Of a stretch of 64,000 nucleotides of DNA, positions 17,224 to 25,594 are shown piece after piece (the stretch's first letter is position 1; each line of letters opens with the position of its first letter). The stretch lies in NCBI RefSeq assembly GCF_011039085.1, contig NZ_JAAKEI010000008.1, positions 43,774 through 107,773 on the forward strand, written 5' to 3'. A program made the translations under genes and the position numbers. The notes beneath the pieces are model-generated. The model saw only the letters and a list, made by a program, of their open reading frames with translations. It ran no database searches and was not told the DNA's origin. The DNA comes from Desulfovibrio sp. ZJ369. Lineage in GTDB: Bacteria; Desulfobacterota; Desulfovibrionia; Desulfovibrionales; Desulfovibrionaceae.

Positions 17224-17700
17224 ATGGGCAAGTTAACCGGCAAGAAACTGCTGCTGCTGGGCGAGCGGGACGGCGTTCCCGGCCCGGCTATGGCAGCGGT
17301 ATTCGCCAATTCGGGAGCCGAAGTGCTGTTTTCGGCCACCGAATGTTTTGTCTGAACAGCCGCAGGCGCCATGGACCTGGAAAATCAGCAGCGCGTGAAA
17401 GACGCCGCTGAAAAGGTCGGGGCGGAAAACCTGGTGGTGGTGCTCGGCTCTTCCGATCCCGAAGGGGCGGAAATTTATGCCGAAACCGTCACTCTGGGCG
17501 ACCCTACCTTTGCCGGTCCGTTGGCCGGAGTCCCGTTGGGGCTCTGCGTGTACCACATTTTTGGAGAGGAAATGAAAAGCGAGGCTGATCCCGCGGCCTG
17601 GGAAGAGCAGATCGCCATGATGGAAATGGTGCTGAACACCGAAGCTCTGGCCGCGGCAGTAAAAAAAATGCGCGAGGCCAACAGCAAATATATGCTGTAA
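17224..17700 (+). CDS. grdA: Glycine reductase selenoprotein A GrdA (UGA = Sec44)
   Basis: The frame is 158 residues with an in-frame TGA at 17353-17355, codon 44, in the invariant context CFV-U-TAAGAMD. That is the same position as in clostridial GrdA. The selenol accepts the carboxymethyl group from protein B and hands it to protein C. AAAGGAGATT precedes the ATG at 17224. Without recoding, only a short 3' fragment starting near 17371 would be called. This is the last gene of the operon, with a strong terminator 28 bases after its stop. Confidence 0.96.
17363..17379 (+). promoter_or_regulatory. Possible SECIS hairpin of grdA
   Basis: CAGG and CCTG can pair around a 9-base loop, 7 bases after the UGA. 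The stem is short, so this is a weaker candidate than the grdB one. A SelB-binding element is nevertheless expected here. Confidence 0.4.
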
Positions 17701-17728
17701 GCCGTGGGCAAAAGCGCAAGGAATCCGA

Positions 17729-17761
17729 CCCCGCAGGGTGTTCTGCCCTGCGGGGTTTTTG
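17729..17761 (+). terminator. Intrinsic terminator of the glycine reductase operon
   Basis: CCCCGCAGGG and CCCTGCGGGG form a perfect 10-base-pair stem with a 7-base loop, followed by TTTTT. It marks the 3' end of the grd operon. Confidence 0.93.
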
Positions 17762-17773
17762 TGTCTTCTCCTG

Positions 17774-17807
17774 GAGCGTTTTGCTCATGAAAGTAGCAAA
17801 ACGCTCT
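17774..17807. repeat. Dispersed palindromic element (A module), copy 5
   Basis: GAGCGTTTTGCT and AGCAAAACGCTC are near-perfect arms. This copy has no TA on either flank and lies after an ordinary terminator rather than on a stop codon. Confidence 0.75.
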
Positions 17808-17905
17808 CAACTGACACGGCCCTGACCGTGGGAGGAAAGTCCGGAGAGGCGCTTTGCGGCAATCTGCTGTTTACGGAGCGGACAAAAGCCCGTAAAGAAA
17901 ACGCC

Positions 17906-18841
17906 ATGATTTTTTTACATGCCCTGGGTGGAATTTTCGGCCTCTTGCTGGTCGGCATGGTGGGCTATCTGCTGGCCTGGAGGGGCTGGTTTTCCACGGA
18001 ATCACAGATGCTGCTGCCCAGGCTCGTCACCTGTGTGGCGCTGCCGCCCTATCTCATGTCCACGCTCATAAGCTCCTTTGATCGCGACAACCTTCTGCAT
18101 CTGATCTACGGCTCGCTGCTGCCTTTCAGCTCGCTGGCGGTGACGTTTGCCCTTGCCTTTGCGGCGGCCAGGCTGTTCCGGGTGCAACGCCGTCATTTGG
18201 GCCTCTTTTGCGCCTGCGTCTCCAACTCCAATACCATTTTTGTGGGCATTCCGGTCAATGTGGCCCTGTTCGGGGAAGAAGCCCTGCCCTATGTGCTGCT
18301 CTATTACTTTGCCAGCACCATTTTTTTCTGGACTGTGGGCAATTACGCGATCAGCAAAGACGGCGGGCAGGGCAAGGGAAAAGTCCGGATCATGGACAAT
18401 ATCCGGCACATATTTTCGCCGCCCATGCTGGGCTTTCTGACCGGTCTGACCCTGATTTTGTGCAAGATCACCCTGCCGCCTTTCCTCCTGGACGCGGCCA
18501 GACTCCTGGGCAACCTGACCACGCCGCTGGCCCTGCTTTTCATCGGCATCACCCTGTATACCATTGATCTGCGCAAAGTCCGTTTTGATCGAGATCTGAT
18601 TCTGGCCCTGGTTGGCCGCCTGGTGGTCAGCCCTCTTGTGATCATGCTTCTGATACCGTTTTTTCCGGTTCCCGATCTGATGGCCAAGGTTTTCATCATG
18701 CAGGCCGCGCTGCCGGTTTTGATGCAGGCCGCCATTTTAAGCGCCCATTACGGCGCGGACGCGGAATTCGGCGCTCTGATGGTTTCACTCTCCACCCTGT
18801 TTTCGATCATTACGATTCCTCTGTACATGACCCTGCTTTAG
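17906..18841 (+). CDS. AEC family transporter (auxin efflux carrier-like permease)
   Basis: The 311-residue membrane protein has about ten hydrophobic segments. The central SNSNTIFVGIPVNVALFG segment is typical of AEC permeases (for example malate/malonate carriers such as MdcF). The substrate is unknown. Position just after the grd operon might suggest uptake of an amino or organic acid, but a strong terminator lies between. The ATG at 17906 is chosen because the hydrophobic core starts there; the ribosome site is weak. Its stop TAG is the edge of repeat copy 6. Confidence 0.85.
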   Translation: MIFLHALGGIFGLLLVGMVGYLLAWRGWFSTESQMLLPRLVTCVALPPYLMSTLISSFDRDNLLHLIYGSLLPFSSLAVTFALAFAAARLFRVQRRHLGLFCACVSNSNTIFVGIPVNVALFGEEALPYVLLYYFASTIFFWTVGNYAISKDGGQGKGKVRIMDNIRHIFSPPMLGFLTGLTLILCKITLPPFLLDAARLLGNLTTPLALLFIGITLYTIDLRKVRFDRDLILALVGRLVVSPLVIMLLIPFFPVPDLMAKVFIMQAALPVLMQAAILSAHYGADAEFGALMVSLSTLFSIITIPLYMTLL

Positions 18842-19099
18842 AGCATTTTGCTTTTGAAATTATTCAATTTCAAAAGCGGCGCTGCCATCATTTCGCGTCC
18901 AGGCTTCAGCCGTTGCGACGAAGGAAGCTACGGATGAAGACAGCAACTGGTTACTGCGGCAGCCAGCCAACGCAACCGCTGTCGCTATCCGTAAGCAAGC
19001 AAAGCTTGCTAACGGCTACCGCAACGCGGTCTGGACGCTCATTCGGCGCGGGCGTCCGCTCCCGCGGCCGCCAGAGCAATTTCAAAGTGAAATTGCTCT
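18840..19099. repeat. Dispersed compound palindromic element, 260-base form, copy 6
   Basis: The edges are TAGAGC and GCTCTA. Inside are GCTTTTGAAATT/AATTTCAAAAGC, the GCTGCCATCATTTCGCGTCCAG block shared with copies 7, 14 and 20, a GCAAGCAAAGCTTGCTAACGG block shared with copy 20, and a final GAGCAATTTCA/TGAAATTGCTC hairpin. It fills the whole space between the stop codons of the convergent AEC and aroA-fusion genes. Confidence 0.88.
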
Positions 19100-20786
19100 A
19101 GGCATCCTCATCCCTGATCGCGGGAGGTACGGCTACGCTGGTGGTGAGGATTCGCCGCCGTGCCGGAGCTATCACGCTTTCTTCCACGGCCGCTCGCCTC
19201 AGGGATGGTTCTGGCAAACCGTTGTAGAGAGACCAGAAGGCCGGGTAAAGCGCGGTCATGATGCCGGGATTGCCCAGTTTCAAATGCGGTCTGGCACAGG
19301 CGGCCAGGGCCAGGCCAAGGGCCCAGGTCGGAGTGGGCGCATTCCAGGCCGAGGCGATGCCTTCTTGTGATGATTTGCACAATTTGCCTTCGGCATCGCT
19401 TTCCAAACCCACGGCATGCAGAAAACTTGCGACTTCATCCGTGTCCGCGGCAGAGGGCAGCGGCGGCAGCACGGCCTCGCCGCCGCGCAGAGCCGCGCAG
19501 GCGGCCAGGGCCAGGGGCAGGGGCGTCCAGTCTGCGGGAAAATCCGAAAGCGCGGCCAAGGCCTGGGCAGGGAAATCCTTGAGCGGCGTCGCGGCCCTGG
19601 CGCGAATCTCCCCGCCTGCCTGCCGCAGATCCAGGCCAAGGGCCTGGAGCAGATCCCACCCGGCCAGGGCTCCGGGCCATTGGGGCCAGATCCCCGCGAG
19701 GCGCGCTTCGCCGCCCAGGGCCAGGGGCAGGGCCAGCAAAAAAACGGCCAGTTCCGGCTCCAGCGGCAACTCCGGCTGCGGCGGCAGGCGCAAGGGGCTT
19801 GGGGCAACGCGCACGCGGGCGTTCTCTACAACCACGTCGGCTCCGGCCGCCCGCAGAATGGGCAGCGTGCGGGCCAGAATCAGTTTTTGCAGCGGATGGG
19901 CCGCAAGATCCAGGGTCAGGGCGCGCTCATACAAGGGCGCGGCCAGCAGAATGCCTTCGGCCAGCTCCGCCGGAACATCGGCGGGCAGCGTCGCCGTATC
20001 CGGCAGAATGCCGGAACACTCCAGACGCGCGGGCAAGCCGTTGCTTTTGGGCACCACATGCACAAGGCGCGCGCCCAGGGCGGGCAGAAAACGGCGGGTC
20101 GAAGAAAAATCCGCCAGTTTCAGAGCCGACTCGCCGCTGATCTTGGCCCGCGAAGGACGGCCCAGATAATGCCCGAGCAGAAGAAAAAAATTCCAGGCGC
20201 TGTCGCCCGCATACAGCACCTTGTCCGGCGCGCCCACAGGCGCGGTCTCGTGGGCGGTCACGCCGTCTTCCTCGCGGTTCAGGCCGGCGCCCAACTGGTT
20301 GAGCATCTTCACGCAATCCACAATGGGGTCGTTCATCAGGCAGGGCGCAAGGCGCAGCCCCTGGCCCGTGGCCGCGGCCAGCATGAGCCACGCCCTGGTG
20401 GCGCGGCAGGCAAGGGGCGCGGGCATGAGCAGGCGCACCGGCCGCGCGGGCGGCGCGAGGTTGAAGGCTGTGCGGCGATCCGCGCCGCGATCGGGCGCGT
20501 CCTGATCCTCCTGCCCGGCGCCTGGCCGGGGCAGAAATTCCACCTCCTGCATCAATGAAAAGAAACGGCCTGATAGGCGCGCGTCGCGGCTGACGCGGGA
20601 GACGGCGGCCTCCCAGGATTTCCGCAGGATTTTTTCTTCGGAGGGCTCCAGAAAACCCTTGCTGTTGTACATGCGCGTCAACAGATTGCGGCGGCGCAGC
20701 AATAACTTGAGTATGTCGCGGTCAATGTCCGAGACCACGTCGCGCAAAGCGCGGCGAGGCCGTGTGTCGTGCGGTCTGTCGTTCAT
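19098..20786 (-). CDS. aroA: Chorismate mutase-EPSP synthase fusion (divergent AroA)
   Basis: The protein has 562 residues. Residues about 15-90 form a type II chorismate mutase helix bundle (DIDRDILKLLLRRRNLLTRMY, then a second helix with EEKILRKSW). Residues about 125-545 resemble the two-domain EPSP synthase fold but are strongly diverged: I do not see the usual LGNAGTA or SKS motifs. Similar fused, divergent aroA genes are known to me in Desulfovibrio. It would act on shikimate 3-phosphate plus PEP, with the mutase acting on chorismate two steps later. aroQ and aroE lie 40 kb away. Stop TAG is a repeat edge. Confidence 0.7.
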   Translation of the reverse strand: MNDRPHDTRPRRALRDVVSDIDRDILKLLLRRRNLLTRMYNSKGFLEPSEEKILRKSWEAAVSRVSRDARLSGRFFSLMQEVEFLPRPGAGQEDQDAPDRGADRRTAFNLAPPARPVRLLMPAPLACRATRAWLMLAAATGQGLRLAPCLMNDPIVDCVKMLNQLGAGLNREEDGVTAHETAPVGAPDKVLYAGDSAWNFFLLLGHYLGRPSRAKISGESALKLADFSSTRRFLPALGARLVHVVPKSNGLPARLECSGILPDTATLPADVPAELAEGILLAAPLYERALTLDLAAHPLQKLILARTLPILRAAGADVVVENARVRVAPSPLRLPPQPELPLEPELAVFLLALPLALGGEARLAGIWPQWPGALAGWDLLQALGLDLRQAGGEIRARAATPLKDFPAQALAALSDFPADWTPLPLALAACAALRGGEAVLPPLPSAADTDEVASFLHAVGLESDAEGKLCKSSQEGIASAWNAPTPTWALGLALAACARPHLKLGNPGIMTALYPAFWSLYNGLPEPSLRRAAVEESVIAPARRRILTTSVAVPPAIRDEDA

Positions 20787-20797
20787 GCTGCATCCTT

Positions 20798-20944
20798 AGA
20801 GCATTTTTTGATTGAAAATATCCATTTTCAATCACTGCGCTGCCATCATTTCGCGTCCAGAACGCGGTCTGGGCGCTCATTCGGCGCGGGCGCCAGCTAG
20901 CGCTGTCGCCAGAGCGTTTCGCTCATTTCATGAGCAAACGCTCT
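20798..20944. repeat. Dispersed compound palindromic element (C+E+A modules), copy 7
   Basis: It starts AGAGCATTTTTTGATTG. It carries the GCTGCCATCATTTCGCGTCCAG block and a CGGTCTGG/CGCTCATTCGGCGC block, and ends with an A-type hairpin closing in GCTCT. It is nearly the same sequence as copy 14 at 46393. It lies 12 bases upstream of the aroA-fusion start. Confidence 0.88.
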
Positions 20945-21104
20945 GAAAGATTGGTGGCGATGCCCGGCGGGTTTCGGCCATGCGGCGCAGGCGGCGCCCG
21001 GCCTGCGCAAGCCTGTTAGCCCGAAACGCGCCTGCTGGCAAGGCCGATGTGCCCGCGCGGGGGCATTTGTTGCCTCACGCGGCGGGTAAAATTCTGCAAG
21101 GGGC

Positions 21105-21131
21105 TTTACACGCTCCAGATTTCGCTATAGT
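21105..21131 (+). promoter_or_regulatory. Putative distal aprBA promoter
   Basis: TTTACA and TATAGT are separated by 15 bases. The -10 is good but the spacing is short. Confidence 0.35.
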
Positions 21132-21204
21132 CTTCAAAGAGTCTCCATACAGCCTTTTCAGGGCACTGGCCTGTGAAGAACCCGCGAATTTTTGCAAAAG
21201 GGGC

Positions 21205-21234
21205 TTGACGCGGAGAGCGTTCGCTTGTTACTAA
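21205..21234 (+). promoter_or_regulatory. Putative proximal aprBA promoter
   Basis: TTGACG at 21205-21210 is followed, after 18 bases, by TACTAA. It lies about 125 bases upstream of the aprB start, a reasonable place for a highly expressed gene. The -10 is only a partial match. Confidence 0.45.
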
Positions 21235-21359
21235 ATGCGCAAGCCATGCGCCCTCATCTTTTCGAGCGGCGCAATGACGAGGCGCGCTCACGGGCAATCG
21301 CGCGTGCCTCGCCCAGGGCTGCGGATTTTTTGTAACACTTTAAGAGTTGGAGGATACGT

Positions 21360-21848
21360 ATGCCGACGTTTGTCGATCCGTCCAAGTGCGACGGCTGCAA
21401 GGGTGGCGAAAAGACGGCCTGCATGTACATCTGCCCCAATGACCTGATGATCCTCGATCCCGAGGAAATGAAGGCTTACAACCAGGAACCCGACGCCTGC
21501 TGGGAATGCTATTCCTGCGTGAAAATCTGCCCCCAGGGCGCCATCACGGCCCGCCCCTATGCGGACTTCGCGCCCATGGGCGGCACCTGTATCCCCATGC
21601 GTTCGGCCGATTCGATCATGTGGACCGTCAAGTTCCGCAGCGGCAATGTGAAGCGTTTCAAATTCCCCATTCGCACCACGCCTGAAGGCTCGATCAAACC
21701 TTACGAGGGCCGGCCCGAAGGCGCCAGCCTCGACGATGGACTGCTGTTCACCGAAACAGAACTGGCCAGGCCCAAGGAAGTGCTCGGCAAGAAGTTCGAC
21801 GTGACCGAAGCCGACAAGGTCTACACCTCTCAGGTACACGGCCGCTGA
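21360..21848 (+). CDS. aprB: Adenylylsulfate (APS) reductase beta subunit AprB
   Basis: The 162-residue iron-sulfur subunit has two [4Fe-4S] binding sets near the N-terminus (CDGCKGGEKTACMYICP and CWECYSCVKICPQGA). It carries electrons to the FAD of AprA for reduction of APS to sulfite and AMP, the key cytoplasmic step of dissimilatory sulfate reduction. GGAGG lies seven bases before the ATG. aprA follows after 38 bases. Length and motif order are those of sulfate reducers. Confidence 0.97.
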   Translation: MPTFVDPSKCDGCKGGEKTACMYICPNDLMILDPEEMKAYNQEPDACWECYSCVKICPQGAITARPYADFAPMGGTCIPMRSADSIMWTVKFRSGNVKRFKFPIRTTPEGSIKPYEGRPEGASLDDGLLFTETELARPKEVLGKKFDVTEADKVYTSQVHGR

Positions 21849-21886
21849 GCCGCTTTCAACCATCAGTGCGATAAGGAGAAACCATT

Positions 21887-23875
21887 ATGCCTATGATTCC
21901 CGTGAAGGAAGCGACCAAGGGCGTGCCCATTTCCGAACCTGAAATCAAAGAGCATCAAGTCGACCTGCTGATCGTGGGCGGCGGCATGGGCGCCTGCGGC
22001 ACCGCTTACGAGGCCGTGCGCTGGGGGGACAAGCATGGTCTGAAGATCATGCTTTGCGACAAGGCCGCGCTGGAGCGTTCCGGCGCCGTGGCCCAGGGCC
22101 TCTCGGCCATTAACACCTACCTCGGCGAAAACAGCGCCGACGACTATGTGCGCATGGTCCGCACCGACCTCATGGGCCTGGTGCGCGAAGACCTGATCTT
22201 CGACGTGGGCCGCCATGTGGACGACTCCGTGCATCTGTTCGAGGATTGGGGCCTGCCCTGCTGGATCAAGGCCGACGACGGCCACAACCTGAACGGCGCG
22301 GCCGCCAAGGCCGCGGGCAAATCCCTGCGCAACGGCGACAAACCCGTGCGTTCCGGCCGCTGGCAGATCATGATCAACGGCGAGTCCTACAAGTGCATCG
22401 TGGCCGAAGCGGCCAAGAACGCCCTGGGCGAAGACCGGATCATGGAACGCATCTTCGTGGTGAAACTGCTGCTCGACAAAAACACCCCCAACCGCATTGC
22501 GGGCGCCGTGGGCTTTAACCTGCGCGCCAACGAAGTGCATATCTTCAAGGCCAACGCCATCATGGTGGCTGCGGGCGGCGCGGTGAACGTGTACCGTCCC
22601 CGCTCCACGGGCGAGGGCATGGGCCGCGCCTGGTATCCGGTCTGGAACGCGGGTTCCACCTATACCATGTGCGCTCAGGTCGGCGCGGAAATGACCATGA
22701 TGGAAAACCGCTTCGTGCCCGCCCGCTTCAAGGACGGCTACGGCCCTGTGGGCGCGTGGTTCCTGCTCTTCAAGGCCAAGGCCACCAACTCCAAGGGCGA
22801 AGACTACTGCGTGACCAACAAGGCCATGCTCAAACCTTATGAGGATCGCGGCTACGCCAAGGGCAACGTGATCCCCACCTGCCTGCGCAACCATATGATG
22901 CTGCGCGAAATGCGCGAAGGCCGCGGGCCCATCTATATGGACACCAAGACCGCCCTGGTCAACACCTTCGCCTCCCTGAACGAAGAGGAGCAGAAGGATC
23001 TTGAGTCCGAAGCCTGGGAAGACTTCCTGGATATGTGCGTGGGCCAGGCCAACCTCTGGGCCTGCACCAACACCCAGCCCGAAGAACGCGGCTCCGAGAT
23101 CATGCCCACCGAGCCCTACCTGCTCGGCTCGCACTCCGGCTGCTGCGGCATCTGGGTCTCCGGCCCGGACGAAGACTGGGTTCCTGAAGACTACAAGGTC
23201 AGAGCCGCCAACGGCAAGGTCTACAACCGCATGACCACCGTGGAAGGCCTGTTCACCTGCGCCGACGGCGTGGGCGCTTCCGGCCACAAGTTCTCCTCCG
23301 GCTCGCACGCCGAAGGGCGCATCGCCGGCAAGCAGATGGTGCGCTGGTGCGTGGATCACAAGGATTATCAGCCCGAGTTCAAGGAAACGGCCGAAGAGCT
23401 GCGCAAGCTCATCTACCGCCCCTATGACAACTTCATGGCCGGCAAGGCCGCGTCCACGGATCCGGTGGTCAACCCCAACTACGTCTCGCCCAAAAACTTC
23501 ATGATGCGCCTGATCAAGTGTACCGATGAATACGGCGGCGGCGTGGCCACCTACTACACCACCTCTCAGGCTCTGCTGAACACGGGCTTCGACCTGCTGA
23601 CCATGATGGAAGAAGACTCCGAAAAGCTGGCTGCCCGCGATCTGCACGAACTGCTGCGCTGCTGGGAAAACTACCATCGCCTCTGGACGGTGCGCCTGCA
23701 CATGCAGCACATCGCCTTCCGCGAGGAATCCCGTTATCCCGGCTTCTATTACCGGGCCGACTTCATGGGCCTGGACGACAGCAAGTGGAAGTGCTTCGTG
23801 AACTCCAAGTTTGATCCCGCCACCGGCGAGACCAAAATCTTCAAGAAGCCCTATTATCAGATCATCCCCGACTAG
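21887..23875 (+). CDS. aprA: Adenylylsulfate (APS) reductase alpha subunit AprA
   Basis: The 662-residue FAD subunit is related to fumarate reductase flavoproteins. The N-terminal dinucleotide fold reads LLIVGGGMGACGTAYEA. Later segments such as GSHSGCCGIWVSGP and the FSSGSHAEGRIAGKQ flavin-contact region are characteristic of AprA. It forms a heterodimer with AprB and receives electrons through QmoABC, encoded next. AAGGAGAAACC precedes the ATG. Codon use is strongly biased to C-ending codons, as expected for a very abundant protein. Confidence 0.98.
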   Translation: MPMIPVKEATKGVPISEPEIKEHQVDLLIVGGGMGACGTAYEAVRWGDKHGLKIMLCDKAALERSGAVAQGLSAINTYLGENSADDYVRMVRTDLMGLVREDLIFDVGRHVDDSVHLFEDWGLPCWIKADDGHNLNGAAAKAAGKSLRNGDKPVRSGRWQIMINGESYKCIVAEAAKNALGEDRIMERIFVVKLLLDKNTPNRIAGAVGFNLRANEVHIFKANAIMVAAGGAVNVYRPRSTGEGMGRAWYPVWNAGSTYTMCAQVGAEMTMMENRFVPARFKDGYGPVGAWFLLFKAKATNSKGEDYCVTNKAMLKPYEDRGYAKGNVIPTCLRNHMMLREMREGRGPIYMDTKTALVNTFASLNEEEQKDLESEAWEDFLDMCVGQANLWACTNTQPEERGSEIMPTEPYLLGSHSGCCGIWVSGPDEDWVPEDYKVRAANGKVYNRMTTVEGLFTCADGVGASGHKFSSGSHAEGRIAGKQMVRWCVDHKDYQPEFKETAEELRKLIYRPYDNFMAGKAASTDPVVNPNYVSPKNFMMRLIKCTDEYGGGVATYYTTSQALLNTGFDLLTMMEEDSEKLAARDLHELLRCWENYHRLWTVRLHMQHIAFREESRYPGFYYRADFMGLDDSKWKCFVNSKFDPATGETKIFKKPYYQIIPD

Positions 23876-23896
23876 TCGGCGATTGCCATTGCAAGA

Positions 23897-23918
23897 GGGG
23901 CGGCCGCAAGGCCGCCCC
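23897..23918 (+). terminator. Very stable hairpin after aprA
   Basis: GGGGCGGCC and GGCCGCCCC form a perfect 9-base-pair stem capped by the tetraloop GCAA, 22 bases after the aprA stop. No T run follows. It is more likely an mRNA-stabilising 3' hairpin or processing signal than an efficient terminator. Confidence 0.55.
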
Positions 23919-24258
23919 CGGATTGCCGCAAACCAACGGCAATCCCGGCGCGGCGCGAAAGACAAGGGCGCTGCGTGCCCGTTTGCCGGGGCCGACCGTG
24001 TGGCGGCCGCCCCAGAATGTTGACAAAACCCGCTTTACGGCCTTCACGCCGCCGGGCGGGCGGCGCAAAAACCAGGCCTTGCCGGCCGGCTCCTCATGCT
24101 CCTTGCGACCGGGGAAACGCGCGGCCGCAGAAACGCGGCAATCCCCGCGGCCTCCGGCCGTGCCGGACACGGTAACGGCAGCGTCCCTGCGGGATGCCTT
24201 CCGGGCAAAAGCCGCGCCGGGCTCCTGGTTTTCGATTGCCTTGCGTTGTCAACGCTCT
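23919..24258. other. aprA-qmoA spacer without visible gene
   Basis: This GC-rich spacer carries no supportable coding region. A TTGACA hexamer occurs at about 24020 but no convincing -10 follows. The spacer is flanked by the post-aprA hairpin and the pre-qmoA terminator. Confidence 0.5.
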
Positions 24259-24289
24259 GGGCCGGCCGCCTGGCGGCCGCCCCTTTTTT
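24259..24289 (+). terminator. Intrinsic terminator between aprBA and qmoABC
   Basis: GGGCCGGCCG and CGGCCGCCCC pair with one mismatch around a 5-base loop and are followed by TTTTTT, 65 bases before the qmoA start. It would reduce transcription from aprBA into qmoABC. Confidence 0.75.
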
Positions 24290-24353
24290 CCTGCGGCGGA
24301 GGGGCGGTTCACCTTCCTCAGCCGCGATGCAACAACGCAGGAGGATATCCAGG

Positions 24354-25589
24354 ATGTCCAATGCCATTCTCGTCGTGGGCGGCGGCTTTTCAGGCCTCAC
24401 AGCCGCCAATGAAGCGGCGGAACTGGGCCATGACGTCTATATCGTCGAAAAGTCGCCCTGGCTTGGCGGCCGTGTGGCCCAGCTCAACAAATATTTTCCC
24501 AAACTCTGTCCCCCCTCCTGCGGCTTGGAGATTCAGTTCCAGCGCATCAGGAAAAATCCGCGCATCAAATTTTTCACCCTGGCCGAGGTCACAGGGCTGA
24601 CGGGCGTAAAAGGCGATTACAGCGTGCGGGTGCGCCTGAGCCCGCGCCGCGTTGCTCCCCACAATGTGGATTTCAGCCTTTTGGCCTCCGCGCTTGAAGG
24701 CGAAACCCCGGATGCCTTTGAGCTGGGGCTTTCCAGGCGCAAGGCCCTCTACAAATCCATGCCCTTTGCTTTTCCCGGGCGCTACGTCCTGGATGTGCAG
24801 ACGCTCTCCAAGTCCGACGCGGCCCGGGTGGCGGGCAACAAGTTTCTCAATCCTGTCGAAGAGGCGCGCGAAATTGAGCTTAAGGTCGGCTCCATTGTGC
24901 TCGCCACAGGCTGGAAGCCCTATGACGTTACCCGTTTGAGCAATCTGGGCGCAGGCACAGTGAAAAACTGCATTTCCAATATGCAGATGGAACGGCTCGC
25001 CTCGCCGTTCGGCCCTTCCAAAGGCCGCATTGTCCGGCCTTCGGACGGCAAGACGCCGCGCAGAATCGCCTTTGTGCAGTGCGCCGGTTCACGCGATCAG
25101 AATCATCTCAACTATTGTTCCTACATCTGCTGCATGGCCACCCTGAAACAGTGCCTGTACATCGCGGAGCAGAATCCGGACGCTCTGATTACCGTGTACT
25201 ACATTGATTTGCGCGCGCCCGGCCGCTATGTGAATGTGCTTGAGAAAGTCAAGGCCCTGCCCAACGTGCGTTTTGTCAAGGGCAAGGTGGCCGACGCGGT
25301 CCAGGCCGAGGGCGATATGGTGAGAATCACGGTGGAGGACGCCGTGCGCGGCGAAAAACTCACTCTGGATTATGAGCTCGTGGTGCTGGCCACAGGCATG
25401 CAGCCCTCGCTGGCCGGCGAAAATTTGCCGCTGCCCGTGCCGCTGGATGAAGACGGCTTCATTGCGGGCGGCGAGGAGGCCGGTATTTTCGCCGCCGGTT
25501 GCGCGCGCATGCCTCTGGATGTGACGCGCTCGGCGCAGTCCGGCACAGCCGCCGCCCTGAAGGCGGTACAAACGGTGAAAGGGAGGTAG
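24354..25589 (+). CDS. qmoA: Quinone-interacting membrane-bound oxidoreductase subunit QmoA
   Basis: The 411-residue HdrA-like flavoprotein starts with the FAD fold VVGGGFSGLTAANEAA and carries a Cys pair in KLCPPSCGLE. The C-terminal half holds a second Rossmann-like region ending in GIFAAGCARMPLDV. With QmoB and QmoC it passes electrons from menaquinol to AprBA. The ATG at 24354 has GAGGATA upstream; a longer in-frame extension would run through the terminator. qmoB starts 5 bases after its stop. Confidence 0.95.
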   Translation: MSNAILVVGGGFSGLTAANEAAELGHDVYIVEKSPWLGGRVAQLNKYFPKLCPPSCGLEIQFQRIRKNPRIKFFTLAEVTGLTGVKGDYSVRVRLSPRRVAPHNVDFSLLASALEGETPDAFELGLSRRKALYKSMPFAFPGRYVLDVQTLSKSDAARVAGNKFLNPVEEAREIELKVGSIVLATGWKPYDVTRLSNLGAGTVKNCISNMQMERLASPFGPSKGRIVRPSDGKTPRRIAFVQCAGSRDQNHLNYCSYICCMATLKQCLYIAEQNPDALITVYYIDLRAPGRYVNVLEKVKALPNVRFVKGKVADAVQAEGDMVRITVEDAVRGEKLTLDYELVVLATGMQPSLAGENLPLPVPLDEDGFIAGGEEAGIFAAGCARMPLDVTRSAQSGTAAALKAVQTVKGR

Positions 25590-25594
25590 GCGGC

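Larger units (their letters stand above)
20945..21359 (+). other. Long leader region of aprBA
   Basis: This is 415 bases between a repeat and aprB with no supportable gene. Two promoter-like pairs are listed separately. The last 120 bases before aprB are the probable 5' untranslated region. I recognise no known riboswitch, and no clear Rex-type TTGTN..ACAA palindrome. Confidence 0.5.

Noticed and set aside
17353..17355. Pseudogene interpretation of grdA
   Set aside because: The TGA is the invariant selenocysteine 44 and the rest of the gene is intact.
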